From NCBI RefSeq assembly GCF_014284195.1, contig NZ_JACOGC010000003.1, forward strand, positions 404,301 to 468,300: a stretch of DNA of 64,000 bases, written 5' to 3'. Below, one piece after another: positions 51,035 through 59,926 of this stretch. Numbering within the stretch: the first letter of the stretch is position 1; each line of letters opens with the position of its first letter. The position numbers and the translations under genes were made by a program. The stretch comes from Cognatundibacterium griseum (GTDB taxonomy: Bacteria; Pseudomonadota; Gammaproteobacteria; Burkholderiales; Burkholderiaceae_D). Below the pieces are notes generated by a model. That model searched no databases, was not told the origin of the DNA, and saw only the letters and a program-made list of their open reading frames with translations.

Positions 51035-52321
51035 TTATGGATACAGGCCGCGTACTTCACGCGCCTGCAGCACCCGGGAACAGCCGATGATAAACGCGGC
51101 AGTCCGCAGCGATACCTGCTTGTCTTCCGTCACCTGCCAGACCGCGCTGAATGCCTCGCGCATGATGCGGGTCAGACGCTGGTTGATTTCATCTTCCGTC
51201 CAGAAGTAGCTGGAAAAATCCTGCACCCATTCAAAGTACGACACCGTCACACCGCCGGCATTGGCAATCACGTCCGGCACCACCAGCACACCTTTGTCGC
51301 GCAGGATGTCGTCTGCTTCCGGCGTGGTCGGGCCGTTTGCGCCTTCCAGAATGATCCGGGCACGGATCTGTCCGGCATTTTTTTCAGTGATCTGCTGCTC
51401 CAGCGCCGCCGGAATCATGATGTCGCAATTCACCGCCCAGAATTCCTCGTTCGGCAACACCGCTTCCACACCGGTGAACCCGGCAACACTGCCGTTGGCT
51501 GCCACATGCTCCAGCAATTTGTGCGTATCGAGTCCGTTGGAATGGAAAATGGTGCCGCCATGGTCCTGAACCGCCACAATCTTTGCGCCTGCTTCGGCAA
51601 ACAGGCGCGCTGCGATGCCGCCGACATTACCAAAACCCTGCACAGCAATTCTTGCACCAGCAATATTCAGGCCAATCTTGGCAGCGGCTTCAGAGCCGAC
51701 CACAAACACGCCGCGCCCGGTCGCTTCGCGGCGTCCCAGACTGCCGCCGAGGGAAATCGGTTTACCGGTCACGACGCCGGTGGCTGTGCGGCCTTCGTTC
51801 ATGGAGTAGGTATCCATCATCCACGCCATGGTCTGCTCATTGGTGTTGACGTCCGGTGCCGGAATATCTTTGTCCGGGCCAATGATGATGCCGATTTCCG
51901 AGGTGTAGCGACGGGTCATGCGCATCAGTTCGCCACGCGACAGGGTTTTCGGATCGACCCGGATACCGCCCTTGGCACCACCGTAAGGGACATTCACGGC
52001 AGAATTTTTGATCGTCATCCAGGCAGACAGCGCCATCACTTCGGACAGGGTCACATCCTGATGGAAACGCACACCACCCTTGCCCGGGCCGCGTGAGGTA
52101 TTGTGTTGCACACGGTAGCCCTCAAAGTGGGCAATCGTGCCGTCATCGCGCTCGATCGGAACATCCACGATCAGGATGCGCTTAGGGCGCTTCAGGGTTT
52201 CCACCCAGCGTGACAAATGGCCCAGATACGGGGTGACGCGGTCAATCTGTTCGAGATACACGGACCAAGGACCTGTCTCTGTCGGGGTAAGATAGGACGG
52301 GATCTGGTGTTGGCTGGACAT
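51035..52321 (-). CDS. gdhA: Glutamate dehydrogenase
   Basis: A 428-residue Glu/Leu/Phe/Val dehydrogenase. The N-terminal substrate domain has [11 protein letters not shown] and the catalytic-lysine motif [13 protein letters not shown] (about 115-127). The nucleotide-binding domain shows [16 protein letters not shown] (about 220-235). It interconverts glutamate and 2-oxoglutarate plus ammonia. The length and motifs resemble the NAD-type catabolic enzymes. It lies between a glutamate-type binding protein and a LysR regulator, which fits glutamate use as carbon and nitrogen source. Confidence 0.95.
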   Translation of the reverse strand: MSSQHQIPSYLTPTETGPWSVYLEQIDRVTPYLGHLSRWVETLKRPKRILIVDVPIERDDGTIAHFEGYRVQHNTSRGPGKGGVRFHQDVTLSEVMALSAWMTIKNSAVNVPYGGAKGGIRVDPKTLSRGELMRMTRRYTSEIGIIIGPDKDIPAPDVNTNEQTMAWMMDTYSMNEGRTATGVVTGKPISLGGSLGRREATGRGVFVVGSEAAAKIGLNIAGARIAVQGFGNVGGIAARLFAEAGAKIVAVQDHGGTIFHSNGLDTHKLLEHVAANGSVAGFTGVEAVLPNEEFWAVNCDIMIPAALEQQITEKNAGQIRARIILEGANGPTTPEADDILRDKGVLVVPDVIANAGGVTVSYFEWVQDFSSYFWTEDEINQRLTRIMREAFSAVWQVTEDKQVSLRTAAFIIGCSRVLQAREVRGLYP

Positions 52322-52438
52322 GGTATGGCCTCCTGTGGTGTTAAGACATGTTATTCAGCATTCCGCGGCCACGATCGGCAGCCCGTCCGGAAGGTGAGGC
52401 ATAGTAGTCTTATCGCTCAGGGGTCAGCCAATGCTTTG

Positions 52439-52467
52439 TTTGCATTTATCTATGCACTAATTGCATA
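52439..52467. promoter_or_regulatory. Palindrome cluster upstream of gdhA
   Basis: TGCAT (52441-52445) and ATGCA (52452-52456) are inverted around six bases, and another TTGCAT follows at 52461-52466. The half-sites have spacing suited to a LysR-type regulator, and a LysR gene lies next to it. It sits about 120 bases before the gdhA start. Confidence 0.45.
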
Positions 52468-52620
52468 ACCATACAACTGGACTTCAGGTAACATCGGGTG
52501 CCGCCAGTTCTGCCCTGCTTATTTCTTTCTCTGTTTGAGTGCCTGCCGTATTACCCGCGTTGTTGCCCTGACTGTTGCCTGCATTGTCTTTTTTCCTTAC
52601 ATTTCGTATGCGTCCGGCGC

Positions 52621-53592
52621 TTATTTTTCAGATGCCAGCCGGGTCCGTTTCGGTTTGCTGTTCTTGCCGCTGTCCTGCAACTGCTCCAGATAATCCCACA
52701 GGCGCGACACAATCAGCTTGCCCGGGCGCTGCAGTGAAGGCCGCTCGCGGTACAGGCGGATTTCCATATTCACTTCCCATCCGCCGCTGTTGCCATCGGC
52801 GCGCGCCAGCTGCTTCTGCTTGAGCTCGCGGGTCACCGCCGACTCCGGCAGGAACGCAATGCCGCGGCCTTCCAGCGCCATCATTTTCAGGCCTTCCGCC
52901 ATATCCGTTTCATAGCATTTTTCCAGATGCAGCGGTACTCTGGCGTCGTTCAGAATCAGATCCACCATGCGCCCCAGATACGCATTATTGGCGTAAGCAA
53001 GAAATGGCAATGGTGTATCCGGCGTACCGGGCAACTGCAATTCCGGCAGCCCCTGTTTATTGCAGCGGGTATAGGCACGCAGGGCTTCGCTGCCCATGCT
53101 GATCATGTCGTACTGACTGGCGTCGAGCAATAGCGGCTGGCGCGGATGGTGATAGCACAACAGCAGATCGCAACCACCCTCCACCAGCGTCATCACCGCA
53201 TCATGCACATTCAGCGCCAGCAAACGGCTGTTGATTTCACCGAATGCTGACTCCAGCCCGGTCAGCCAGCGCGGCACATAGGTCAGCGAGAGCGTATGCG
53301 GTACGGCGAAATCAACAGTGGTCTGGGTGCTGGTGCGTTTGCCGCGCAACAGGGCGCGCGCATTGTTGATCTGCCCCAGCATCGCGATCGCCTGTTCGTA
53401 AAACACTTCCCCGGCATGGGTGAGGCGCGTCGGATACGAGGTGCGGTCAATCAGGTCGCTGCCCAGCCAGGCTTCCAGTGACTGGATGCGGCGGGAAAAT
53501 GCAGGCTGGGTCACATGCCGCAATTCTGCCGAACGGCTGAAACTGTTGGTCTCCGCCAGTGATACGAAATCTTCTAACCATTTGGTTTCCAT
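52621..53592 (-). CDS. LysR-family regulator, HypT-like
   Basis: A 323-residue LysR regulator. The N-terminus METKWLEDFVSLAETNSFSRSA with VTQPAFSRRIQSLEAWLG forms the winged helix-turn-helix (about 1-62). DRTSYPTRLTHAGEVF and the effector domain resemble the YjiE/HypT branch rather than typical glutamate-dehydrogenase regulators. HypT responds to hypochlorite in E. coli; whether that applies here is unknown. It is read toward gdhA with a 299-base gap holding candidate operator sequences, so control of gdhA is plausible. Confidence 0.9.
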   Translation of the reverse strand: METKWLEDFVSLAETNSFSRSAELRHVTQPAFSRRIQSLEAWLGSDLIDRTSYPTRLTHAGEVFYEQAIAMLGQINNARALLRGKRTSTQTTVDFAVPHTLSLTYVPRWLTGLESAFGEINSRLLALNVHDAVMTLVEGGCDLLLCYHHPRQPLLLDASQYDMISMGSEALRAYTRCNKQGLPELQLPGTPDTPLPFLAYANNAYLGRMVDLILNDARVPLHLEKCYETDMAEGLKMMALEGRGIAFLPESAVTRELKQKQLARADGNSGGWEVNMEIRLYRERPSLQRPGKLIVSRLWDYLEQLQDSGKNSKPKRTRLASEK

Positions 53593-53654
53593 AACTGCAC
53601 TCTGTCTGTTCTGATGAGGGATTGTTGATGAACCGCCTGTCCGTATCCGGCCGG

Positions 53655-55544
53655 TCAGGCAGCGGGCATCAGTCCGGTGACGGTACCGGCGGCATCAGCA
53701 ACATCAGCGGTCTCACCGCCATCACTGGCGCCGCTTTGCTGACGTTCCCACATCTGCGCATACAGGCCCTGTCGCGCCAGCAATTCCTGATGCGTACCGC
53801 GCTCGGCGATGCGGCCTTTGTCCATCACCAGGATCTGCTGCGCATCAGCAATCGTCGACAGGCGATGCGCGATCACCAGACTGGTATGACCTGCAGCAAT
53901 CTCCTTGAGCTGCGCCTGTATCATCTGCTCGGCCTGCGAATCCAGTGCTGACGTGGCTTCGTCAAAAATCAGGATCGATGGATTTTTCAGCAAGGTGCGG
54001 GCAATCGCCACCCGCTGCTTTTCGCCGCCGGATAATTTGAGGCCGCGCTCACCGACCATGGTCTGATAACCATCCAGCAGCGACTCGATGAAATCATGGA
54101 TATAGGCAGCTTTCGCCACCGCGATGATTTCATCTTTATCCGCTCCCGGCCTGCCGTAAGCGATGTTGTATTCGATGGTGTCGTTAAACAGCACCGTATC
54201 CTGCGGCACGATGCCAATTGCAGCGCGTACTGAAGACTGCATGACGTCGCGCACATCCTGACCGGCAATGCGGATAACGCCGGACTGGATATCGTAAAAC
54301 CGGAACAGCAGGCGCGACAGCGTCGATTTACCGGAACCGCTATGTCCGACAACGGCAGTCGTGGTACCAGCCGGAATCGTGAAGTTCACATCAAATAAAA
54401 TCTGACGCTTTTCTTCGTAGCTGAAATTCACATGCTCAAACCGTATTTCAGCACCACCCTGCTGCGCGATCTGCAATACCGCAGCACCGGGCCGGTCAGC
54501 CACATCCTGATTCTGGTCGAGCAGGGAAAACAGCTTTTCCATGTCTGCCAGACTCTGTTTGATTTCACGGTACAGCACACCCAGAAAATTCAGCGGGATA
54601 TACAGCTGCAGCATGAATGAATTGACCAGTACCAGATCGCCCAGACTCATCTTGCCGTCAATCACGCCCTGCGTGGCACGCCACAGAATCAGCGTGACCG
54701 CGCTTGCAATGATCAATGACTGCCCGGTATTGAGCAGAGACAGGCTGCTTTGTGATTTGACGGCGGCAATCTCAAAATTTTTCAGTCCCTGATCGTAGCG
54801 CTGCACTTCATATTCTTCATTACCGAAGTATTTGACGGTTTCATAATTGAGCAAGGAATCAATTGCCTTGGTGTGCGCTTTGGAATCGAGCTCATTCATC
54901 GTACGCCGGAAATGGGTGCGCCATTCGGTGACGGAAATCGTGAAAATAATATAGGTGACCAGTGCGCCAAATGTAATGAGGCTGAACCAGATATCGTAAT
55001 GCGTACTGAGGTAAATCAGCACCAGCGCGATTTCCAGCAATGTCGGCACAATGCTGAACAAAGCATAGGACACCAGCGAGGACACTGCGCGGGTACCGCG
55101 CTCGATATCGCGCGTCACACCGCCGGTCTGCCGGTTCAGATGAAAACGTAGCGACAAGGCGTGCAGATGACGAAATACTCTCAACGCGATGGTGCGCACG
55201 GCACGTTGCGTCACTCTGGCAAACACGAATTCCCGCAATTCCGTGAAGGCGGTGGTGGACAAGCGTAACGCGCCATAGGCAATCAGCAGACTGACCGGCA
55301 ACACCATCAGCGCTGCCGGATGCGCCGGGGTGACCGTCATGTGGTCAATCAATTGTTTCAGAATCAGCGGCACCCCCACATTCGCCAGCTTGGCGCCGAC
55401 CAGAAACGAGAGTGCCAGCAGCACCCGCCATTTGTACGCCCACAGATATGGCAGCAGGGTGCGTATGGTCGACCAGTCGCCGCGTGGCTGGCTGGCTGCG
55501 GGATTGTCAGGAAGGCGGCTGCCAGTGTTTTCTCTGCGACGCAT
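53655..55544 (-). CDS. ABC exporter, Atm1/HMT1 type
   Basis: A 629-residue half-transporter with an N-terminal membrane domain (about six helices, residues 35-320) fused to an ATPase. Walker A is GHSGSGKST (about 402-410), the signature LSGGEKQRVAIART, and Walker B ILIFDEATSALD. The motif NYETVKYFGNEEYE in the membrane domain is characteristic of the Atm1 branch, which in bacteria exports glutathione-linked or metal conjugates. The frame is open to 55610, but the start at 55544 (MRRRENTG) is taken. It would act as a homodimer in the inner membrane. Confidence 0.9.
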   Translation of the reverse strand: MRRRENTGSRLPDNPAASQPRGDWSTIRTLLPYLWAYKWRVLLALSFLVGAKLANVGVPLILKQLIDHMTVTPAHPAALMVLPVSLLIAYGALRLSTTAFTELREFVFARVTQRAVRTIALRVFRHLHALSLRFHLNRQTGGVTRDIERGTRAVSSLVSYALFSIVPTLLEIALVLIYLSTHYDIWFSLITFGALVTYIIFTISVTEWRTHFRRTMNELDSKAHTKAIDSLLNYETVKYFGNEEYEVQRYDQGLKNFEIAAVKSQSSLSLLNTGQSLIIASAVTLILWRATQGVIDGKMSLGDLVLVNSFMLQLYIPLNFLGVLYREIKQSLADMEKLFSLLDQNQDVADRPGAAVLQIAQQGGAEIRFEHVNFSYEEKRQILFDVNFTIPAGTTTAVVGHSGSGKSTLSRLLFRFYDIQSGVIRIAGQDVRDVMQSSVRAAIGIVPQDTVLFNDTIEYNIAYGRPGADKDEIIAVAKAAYIHDFIESLLDGYQTMVGERGLKLSGGEKQRVAIARTLLKNPSILIFDEATSALDSQAEQMIQAQLKEIAAGHTSLVIAHRLSTIADAQQILVMDKGRIAERGTHQELLARQGLYAQMWERQQSGASDGGETADVADAAGTVTGLMPAA

Positions 55545-55748
55545 CGGAAGTGTCTTTTCTCGAAGTGGTTTATCATGTCGGGCAAACTGCCTGGGGCAAC
55601 GCAACGCCATGTATATGCACGGCCCAGCCCCGCGGCAACACTGCCCGCTGACAGCTTGCTCTGTTTTCCGGCGATGAACGCCAACCCTCGCAAATGCGGG
55701 CGGAAAAACAGAATAAGTATTGATTGTAACGTTTTAAGGAACCCAACG

Positions 55749-56168
55749 ATGTCCGATCATCTCGAAACCACGCTTCCGGCACGCATGCCCACTCTGCGCG
55801 TGATGCCTATGCCCTCTGATGCCAATGTGCACGGTGACGTTTTCGGCGGCTGGATCATGGCGCAGGTCGATATTGCCGGAGCAATTCCGGCGGCGCGCCG
55901 CGCCAATGGCCGGGTTGCCACGATCGCGGTGAACTCCTTTCTGTTCAAGCAACCGGTATTTGTCGGTGATCTGCTGTCGTTTTATGCCGATGTCGTGAAA
56001 GTCGGTAACACCTCCATCACCATTGCTGTCGAAGTCTATGCCGAGCGCAACCGTCTGCAGGCCAGCACGGTCAAAGTCACTGAAGCCACGCTGACTTATG
56101 TGGCAACCGGCGAGGATCGCAAACCACGCCAGATCCCACCGCTCGAATCGCTGTCAGCCAGCGCATAA
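55749..56168 (+). CDS. Acyl-CoA thioesterase, YciA-like
   Basis: A 139-residue hotdog-fold thioesterase. PSDANVHGDVFGGWIMAQVD holds the catalytic Asp and the helix of the fold, followed by VNSFLFKQPVFVGD and EVYAERNRLQ. Such enzymes release free acids from acyl-CoA. The frame is open from 55320, but AAGGA precedes the Met at 55749, which gives a normal length. It overlaps the phoD start (TAATG), so the pair is translationally coupled. Confidence 0.92.
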   Translation: MSDHLETTLPARMPTLRVMPMPSDANVHGDVFGGWIMAQVDIAGAIPAARRANGRVATIAVNSFLFKQPVFVGDLLSFYADVVKVGNTSITIAVEVYAERNRLQASTVKVTEATLTYVATGEDRKPRQIPPLESLSASA

Positions 56169-57751
56169 TGACCTCACGCCGCCTGTTTGTGCAGCGCGGG
56201 CTGCAGCTCGCGGCGCTGGCTGCGCTGTCTAAAGCCTTTCCCGGTTACGCTGCAGAACGCAGCACCGCATACCCATTCACGCTCGGCGTCGCCTCAGGCT
56301 CGCCACGGCATGACAGCGTCGTCATCTGGACCCGCCTGCTGCCGGATCCCCTGAACGCGCAAGCCCTGCCGCCCACGGTTTACAAGGTCTTGTGGGAAGT
56401 GGCGGAAGATGAAGCCTTTAAACACATCGTGACCAGCGGTGAGGTGTTTGCCTTGCCCGATCTGGCGCACAGCGTCCATGTGGATGTCACCGGCCTGCGT
56501 CCGGATCGCTGGTACTGGTATCGCTTTATGCATGGCGACGCGATCAGTCCGGTCGCGCGCACCCGTACCGCGCCGGCCATCGACGCGCCGCACGGCACAC
56601 TGAAACTGGCCGTGGCATCCTGTCAGCACTGGGAATACGGCGAGTACGCAGCACATGGCCACATCGCCCGCGCCAATCCCGATCTGGTGACCTTTCTCGG
56701 CGATTACATTTATGAGTGGGGGCCTTACGATCTGAAACATCCGGCCAGGCCGCGGCGACGGGATATCGAAAGCTATACGCTGGCCGATTACCGCGCCCGT
56801 TATGCCCAGTACAAGAGCGACCGTCAGTTGCAGGCAGCACACCATGCCGCGCCGTGGATCGTGACCTGGGACGACCATGAAGTCTGCAATGATTATGGCA
56901 ATGACCGGGACGAACGGCTGGATCCGAATTTCATCCAGCGACGGGCGGCAGCCTATCAGGCGTTTTATGAACATATGCCGGTACGTTTGCGGCAGGTTAC
57001 AGTCTTGCCGTCGCAATTTGCCCACATGCGGATTTACGACCGTTATGACTGGGGCAGGCTGGCGCGGTTTCATGTGCTCGATGACCGGCAATACCGGCAT
57101 CCGCAGGTCTGTCCGAAACCCGGTCGCGGCGGCTCGAATGTCATCACACAGGCGGAATGTCCGGCGCGCGCCGATCCCTCGCTGAGCCTGCTCGGCACAG
57201 AACAGGAAAAATGGCTGGCACGCGGCTTTGCCTCGTCGAATGCGAAGTGGAATATCCTCACTCAGCAAACCTTTCTGGCGCAAAGCAATCTGAGCAATGT
57301 GAATCAGGATGGCAGCGGAAAATTCTGGACCGATGGCTGGGACGGCTACCCGGCAGCCCGGCAACGCCTGTTCGACGACATCCAGAAGCACCAGCCTGCC
57401 AATCCGGTGGTGATCTCCGGCGATGTGCACACCTTCTATGCAGCAAACCTGAAGCGCGATTTCTGGAGCCGCTCCTCGCCATCGAATCCTGTCCTGGCGA
57501 CGGAGTTCTGCGGAACCTCGATCACCTCGAATTCCCGCCCGCAAGCGCAGACCGATCAGATCGTGGCCCAGAATCCGCATATCAAATTTGGCCGCAGTGA
57601 TCAGCGCGGCTTCATGTTGCTCGAGATTTCAGAATCCCGGATGCTGACGCACTTCATGGCGCTCGACGATGTATTACGCGCCGATTCCGGCATCAGCACG
57701 CTCAGGAGTTTTTTCGTTGAGGACGGTAAAACCGGAGTCAATACCATCTGA
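56168..57751 (+). CDS. PhoD-like alkaline phosphatase, Tat-exported
   Basis: A 527-residue metallophosphatase of the PhoD family. The N-terminus SRRLFVQRGLQLAALAAL has a twin-arginine signal. An N-terminal domain (about 35-135) with SGSPRHDSVVIWTRLLP precedes the catalytic domain. Metal-binding motifs are ASCQHWEYG, FLGDYIYEWG, TWDDHEVCNDYG and VVISGDVHTFYA. It would cleave phosphate esters in the periplasm, usually with Ca and Fe. Its coupling to an acyl-CoA thioesterase gene has no obvious functional reason. No Pho box is evident. Confidence 0.93.
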   Translation: MTSRRLFVQRGLQLAALAALSKAFPGYAAERSTAYPFTLGVASGSPRHDSVVIWTRLLPDPLNAQALPPTVYKVLWEVAEDEAFKHIVTSGEVFALPDLAHSVHVDVTGLRPDRWYWYRFMHGDAISPVARTRTAPAIDAPHGTLKLAVASCQHWEYGEYAAHGHIARANPDLVTFLGDYIYEWGPYDLKHPARPRRRDIESYTLADYRARYAQYKSDRQLQAAHHAAPWIVTWDDHEVCNDYGNDRDERLDPNFIQRRAAAYQAFYEHMPVRLRQVTVLPSQFAHMRIYDRYDWGRLARFHVLDDRQYRHPQVCPKPGRGGSNVITQAECPARADPSLSLLGTEQEKWLARGFASSNAKWNILTQQTFLAQSNLSNVNQDGSGKFWTDGWDGYPAARQRLFDDIQKHQPANPVVISGDVHTFYAANLKRDFWSRSSPSNPVLATEFCGTSITSNSRPQAQTDQIVAQNPHIKFGRSDQRGFMLLEISESRMLTHFMALDDVLRADSGISTLRSFFVEDGKTGVNTI

Positions 57752-57837
57752 GGAACCAGGCCTGCTAATGAACATATCGACCAGCCAGTTGTTTCAGATC
57801 TGCGGCTGAACGCAACACGCCGCAAAGTCGCACCCAT

Positions 57838-57869
57838 AAAAAAAGGAAGGCCGCAAGCCTTCCTTTTTT
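57838..57869. terminator. Bidirectional terminator, phoD / fadD
   Basis: GGAAGGC (57845-57851) and GCCTTCC (57857-57863) pair with a five-base loop. An A-run lies to the left and a T-run to the right, so it can stop transcription from both sides. Confidence 0.88.
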
Positions 57870-57871
57870 AT

Positions 57872-57957
57872 TCAATATACTCCCCCTAGTATATTCTGAG
57901 ACCCTTGCATTATCTGGGCGTCAGGCCATTTTCTTGATTTTTAAGGGGGAGTATCTG
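57872..57957 (+). repeat. Dispersed palindromic intergenic element, copy C
   Basis: It begins AATATACTCCCCCTAGTAT, has the core ATCTGGGCGTCAGG (57912-57925) and ends GGGGGAGTATCTG. The outer ten bases ATACTCCCCC and GGGGGAGTAT are perfect inverted repeats. It is the best preserved of the three copies and lies between the phoD terminator and the fadD stop. Confidence 0.78.
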
Positions 57958-57985
57958 TTTTTTTATCTCTGTGCGATATATCTGC

Positions 57986-59665
57986 TCAGGCGGATTTCTT
58001 TTCATCGCGCAATTCACGGCGCAGGATTTTACCGACATTTGTCTTCGGCAATTCCAGACGGAATTCTATGTATTTCGGCTTCTTGTAGGCGGTGAACTGT
58101 TCTTTGCAATAGTCCATCAACTGATCCACGGTCAGCGACGGATCCTTGCGCACGACAAACAACTTCACAGCTTCACCGGAATTCGCGTCCGGCACACCGA
58201 TACAGGCGCATTCCAGCACACCGGGATGCAGTGCCACCACACCTTCGATTTCATTCGGGTACACATTGAAGCCGGAGACCAGGATCATGTCTTTTTTACG
58301 GTCAACAATGGTGGTGTAGCCGCGGAAATCCATGATGCCGACGTCACCGGTTTTAAAGAAACCGTCAGGGGTCATCACTTTGGCAGTTTCGTCCGGCCGG
58401 TTCCAGTAACCCGCCATCACCTGCGGGCCACGGATCGCAATTTCACCGGCGTGTCCCAACGGAACAGGATTGCCATCATCGTCCAGTATCTGGATTTCTG
58501 TGGAAGGAATCGGCAGACCGATCGTGCCGGAAAATTCCTTGGTATTTGCCGGATTAGCGGTCGCCACCGGCGAGGTTTCGGACAAACCGTATCCCTCGGC
58601 AATCGCGCAGCCAGTCACTTTGAGCCACTTATCGGCCACGGCTTTTTGCACCGCCATTCCGCCGCCGCTACAGATTTCATAACCGGAAAAATCGAGTTTG
58701 GCGAATTCCGGATTATTCAGCAGGCCGTTGTACAGCGTATTGACTGCCGGGAAAATATTGACCTTGTAGTTTTTCAGTTCCTTGATGAATCCGGGAATAT
58801 CGCGCGGATTCGGGATCAGCAAGTTCATCGCGCCGATGCGGGTTCCCAACAGGGAGCAAACCGTCAGTGCAAAGATATGGTAGAGCGGTAAAGCGCAGAC
58901 GATGATTTTTGCTTCGTCTTCATGGCCAGCCATGTTCGCGCATAACCAGGCATCATTCTGCAGCACGTTCGCCACCACGTTCCGGTGCAGCAAAGTCGCA
59001 CCTTTCGAGACGCCGGTCGTGCCGCCGGTGTATTGCAAAAAGGCGACATCGTCGCTCTTGATTGCCACAGGCTGGAAATACAGTTTCTGTGCTTCGGACA
59101 GTACCTGATTGAAACGCTGGGCGTTAGGCAGGCGGAATTCCGGTACCATTTTCTTCACATTACGGACGACGAAATTGACGATTGCACCTTTCATGCCGCC
59201 CAGCAGATCGCCCATGCTGGCGACCACGATGTGCTTCACATTCGTTTTCGCCACGATCTGTTCCAGCGTGGTGGCAAAGTTTTCCAGGATAAAAATCGCC
59301 TCGGCGCCGGAGTCTTTTAACTGGTGTTCCAGTTCACGCGGCGTGTACAGAGGATTCACATTCACGACGGCATAACCGGCACGCAGAATCGCCGCCATAA
59401 CGACCGGATATTGCAGCACATTCGGCATCATGATGGCGACGCGGGCGCCTTTCTCCAAACCCCGGCTTTGCAGCCAGGCGCCCAGATTCCGGGACAAACG
59501 GTCCAGTTCTCCGTACGTCAGGAATTTCCCCATGCAGGCATACGCATTGCGCGCCGCAAATTTCTTGAATGCTTCTTCGAGTAACTGAACCAGAGACTGG
59601 TACTGTGTGACATCGACTTCTGCAGGGATTCCTTCCGGGTAGGATTTGAGCCAAAACTTGTCCAT
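57986..59665 (-). CDS. fadD: Long-chain fatty-acid--CoA ligase FadD
   Basis: A 559-residue AMP-forming acyl-CoA synthetase. It follows E. coli FadD closely: WLKSYPEGIPAEVD at the start, VNVNPLYTPRELEHQLKDSGA, the P-loop YTGGTTGVSKGATLLH (about 213-228), GYGLSETSPV, and the C-terminal DRKKDMILVSGFNVYPNEIEG with LPKTNVGKILRRELRDE carrying the catalytic lysine. It activates imported fatty acids for beta-oxidation. It is a single gene with its own promoter region, where palindromes suggest repression. Confidence 0.96.
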   Translation of the reverse strand: MDKFWLKSYPEGIPAEVDVTQYQSLVQLLEEAFKKFAARNAYACMGKFLTYGELDRLSRNLGAWLQSRGLEKGARVAIMMPNVLQYPVVMAAILRAGYAVVNVNPLYTPRELEHQLKDSGAEAIFILENFATTLEQIVAKTNVKHIVVASMGDLLGGMKGAIVNFVVRNVKKMVPEFRLPNAQRFNQVLSEAQKLYFQPVAIKSDDVAFLQYTGGTTGVSKGATLLHRNVVANVLQNDAWLCANMAGHEDEAKIIVCALPLYHIFALTVCSLLGTRIGAMNLLIPNPRDIPGFIKELKNYKVNIFPAVNTLYNGLLNNPEFAKLDFSGYEICSGGGMAVQKAVADKWLKVTGCAIAEGYGLSETSPVATANPANTKEFSGTIGLPIPSTEIQILDDDGNPVPLGHAGEIAIRGPQVMAGYWNRPDETAKVMTPDGFFKTGDVGIMDFRGYTTIVDRKKDMILVSGFNVYPNEIEGVVALHPGVLECACIGVPDANSGEAVKLFVVRKDPSLTVDQLMDYCKEQFTAYKKPKYIEFRLELPKTNVGKILRRELRDEKKSA

Positions 59666-59715
59666 ATATTTCCTCGTCTCTGATCGTTATTGTGTAGATA
59701 AGATAATTCCGCTAC

Positions 59716-59739
59716 ACGACCAATAAAAAGCATGGTCGT
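59716..59739. promoter_or_regulatory. Candidate operator at the fadD start site
   Basis: ACGACCA (59716-59722) and TGGTCGT (59733-59739) are perfect inverted repeats around ten bases. A TATAAT-like -10 lies just upstream on the minus strand (59751-59756), so the palindrome falls over the expected transcription start. This is the usual place for a repressor of the TetR or FadR type. Confidence 0.55.
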
Positions 59740-59767
59740 TCTTTTTGATGATTATAATACGCTGTGA

Positions 59768-59780
59768 CCGATCCTATCGG
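59768..59780. promoter_or_regulatory. Second palindrome in the fadD promoter
   Basis: CCGAT-CCT-ATCGG is a 5-bp inverted repeat around three bases, placed about 12 bases upstream of the -10-like sequence, in the -35 region. Confidence 0.35.
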
Positions 59781-59926
59781 CTAAATATCGGCAAGGCAAG
59801 CAATTTAGCCCTCAGTTGAAAATATCCTCTAGGAACCTGAACCAATCGGTTTCAGCCAGCGCGATGCTGTTCTGAATACACGCTCACTGGCAGGTCGCAG
59901 TCAACCTGTCCGGGAGTGGCGTCGCA

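Noticed and set aside
50957..52096. A 379-codon open frame antisense to gdhA
   Set aside because: Shadow frame. It covers the gdhA catalytic motifs and has the same skewed composition as other antisense frames. It was considered because an orphan plus-strand terminator lies nearby, but that terminator is at its beginning.
56294..57580. A 428-codon open frame antisense to the PhoD-like gene
   Set aside because: PhoD motifs are complete on the plus strand; the antisense frame has no recognisable domain.
57971..58891. A 306-codon open frame antisense to fadD
   Set aside because: It overlaps the conserved C-terminal half of FadD and has no independent support.
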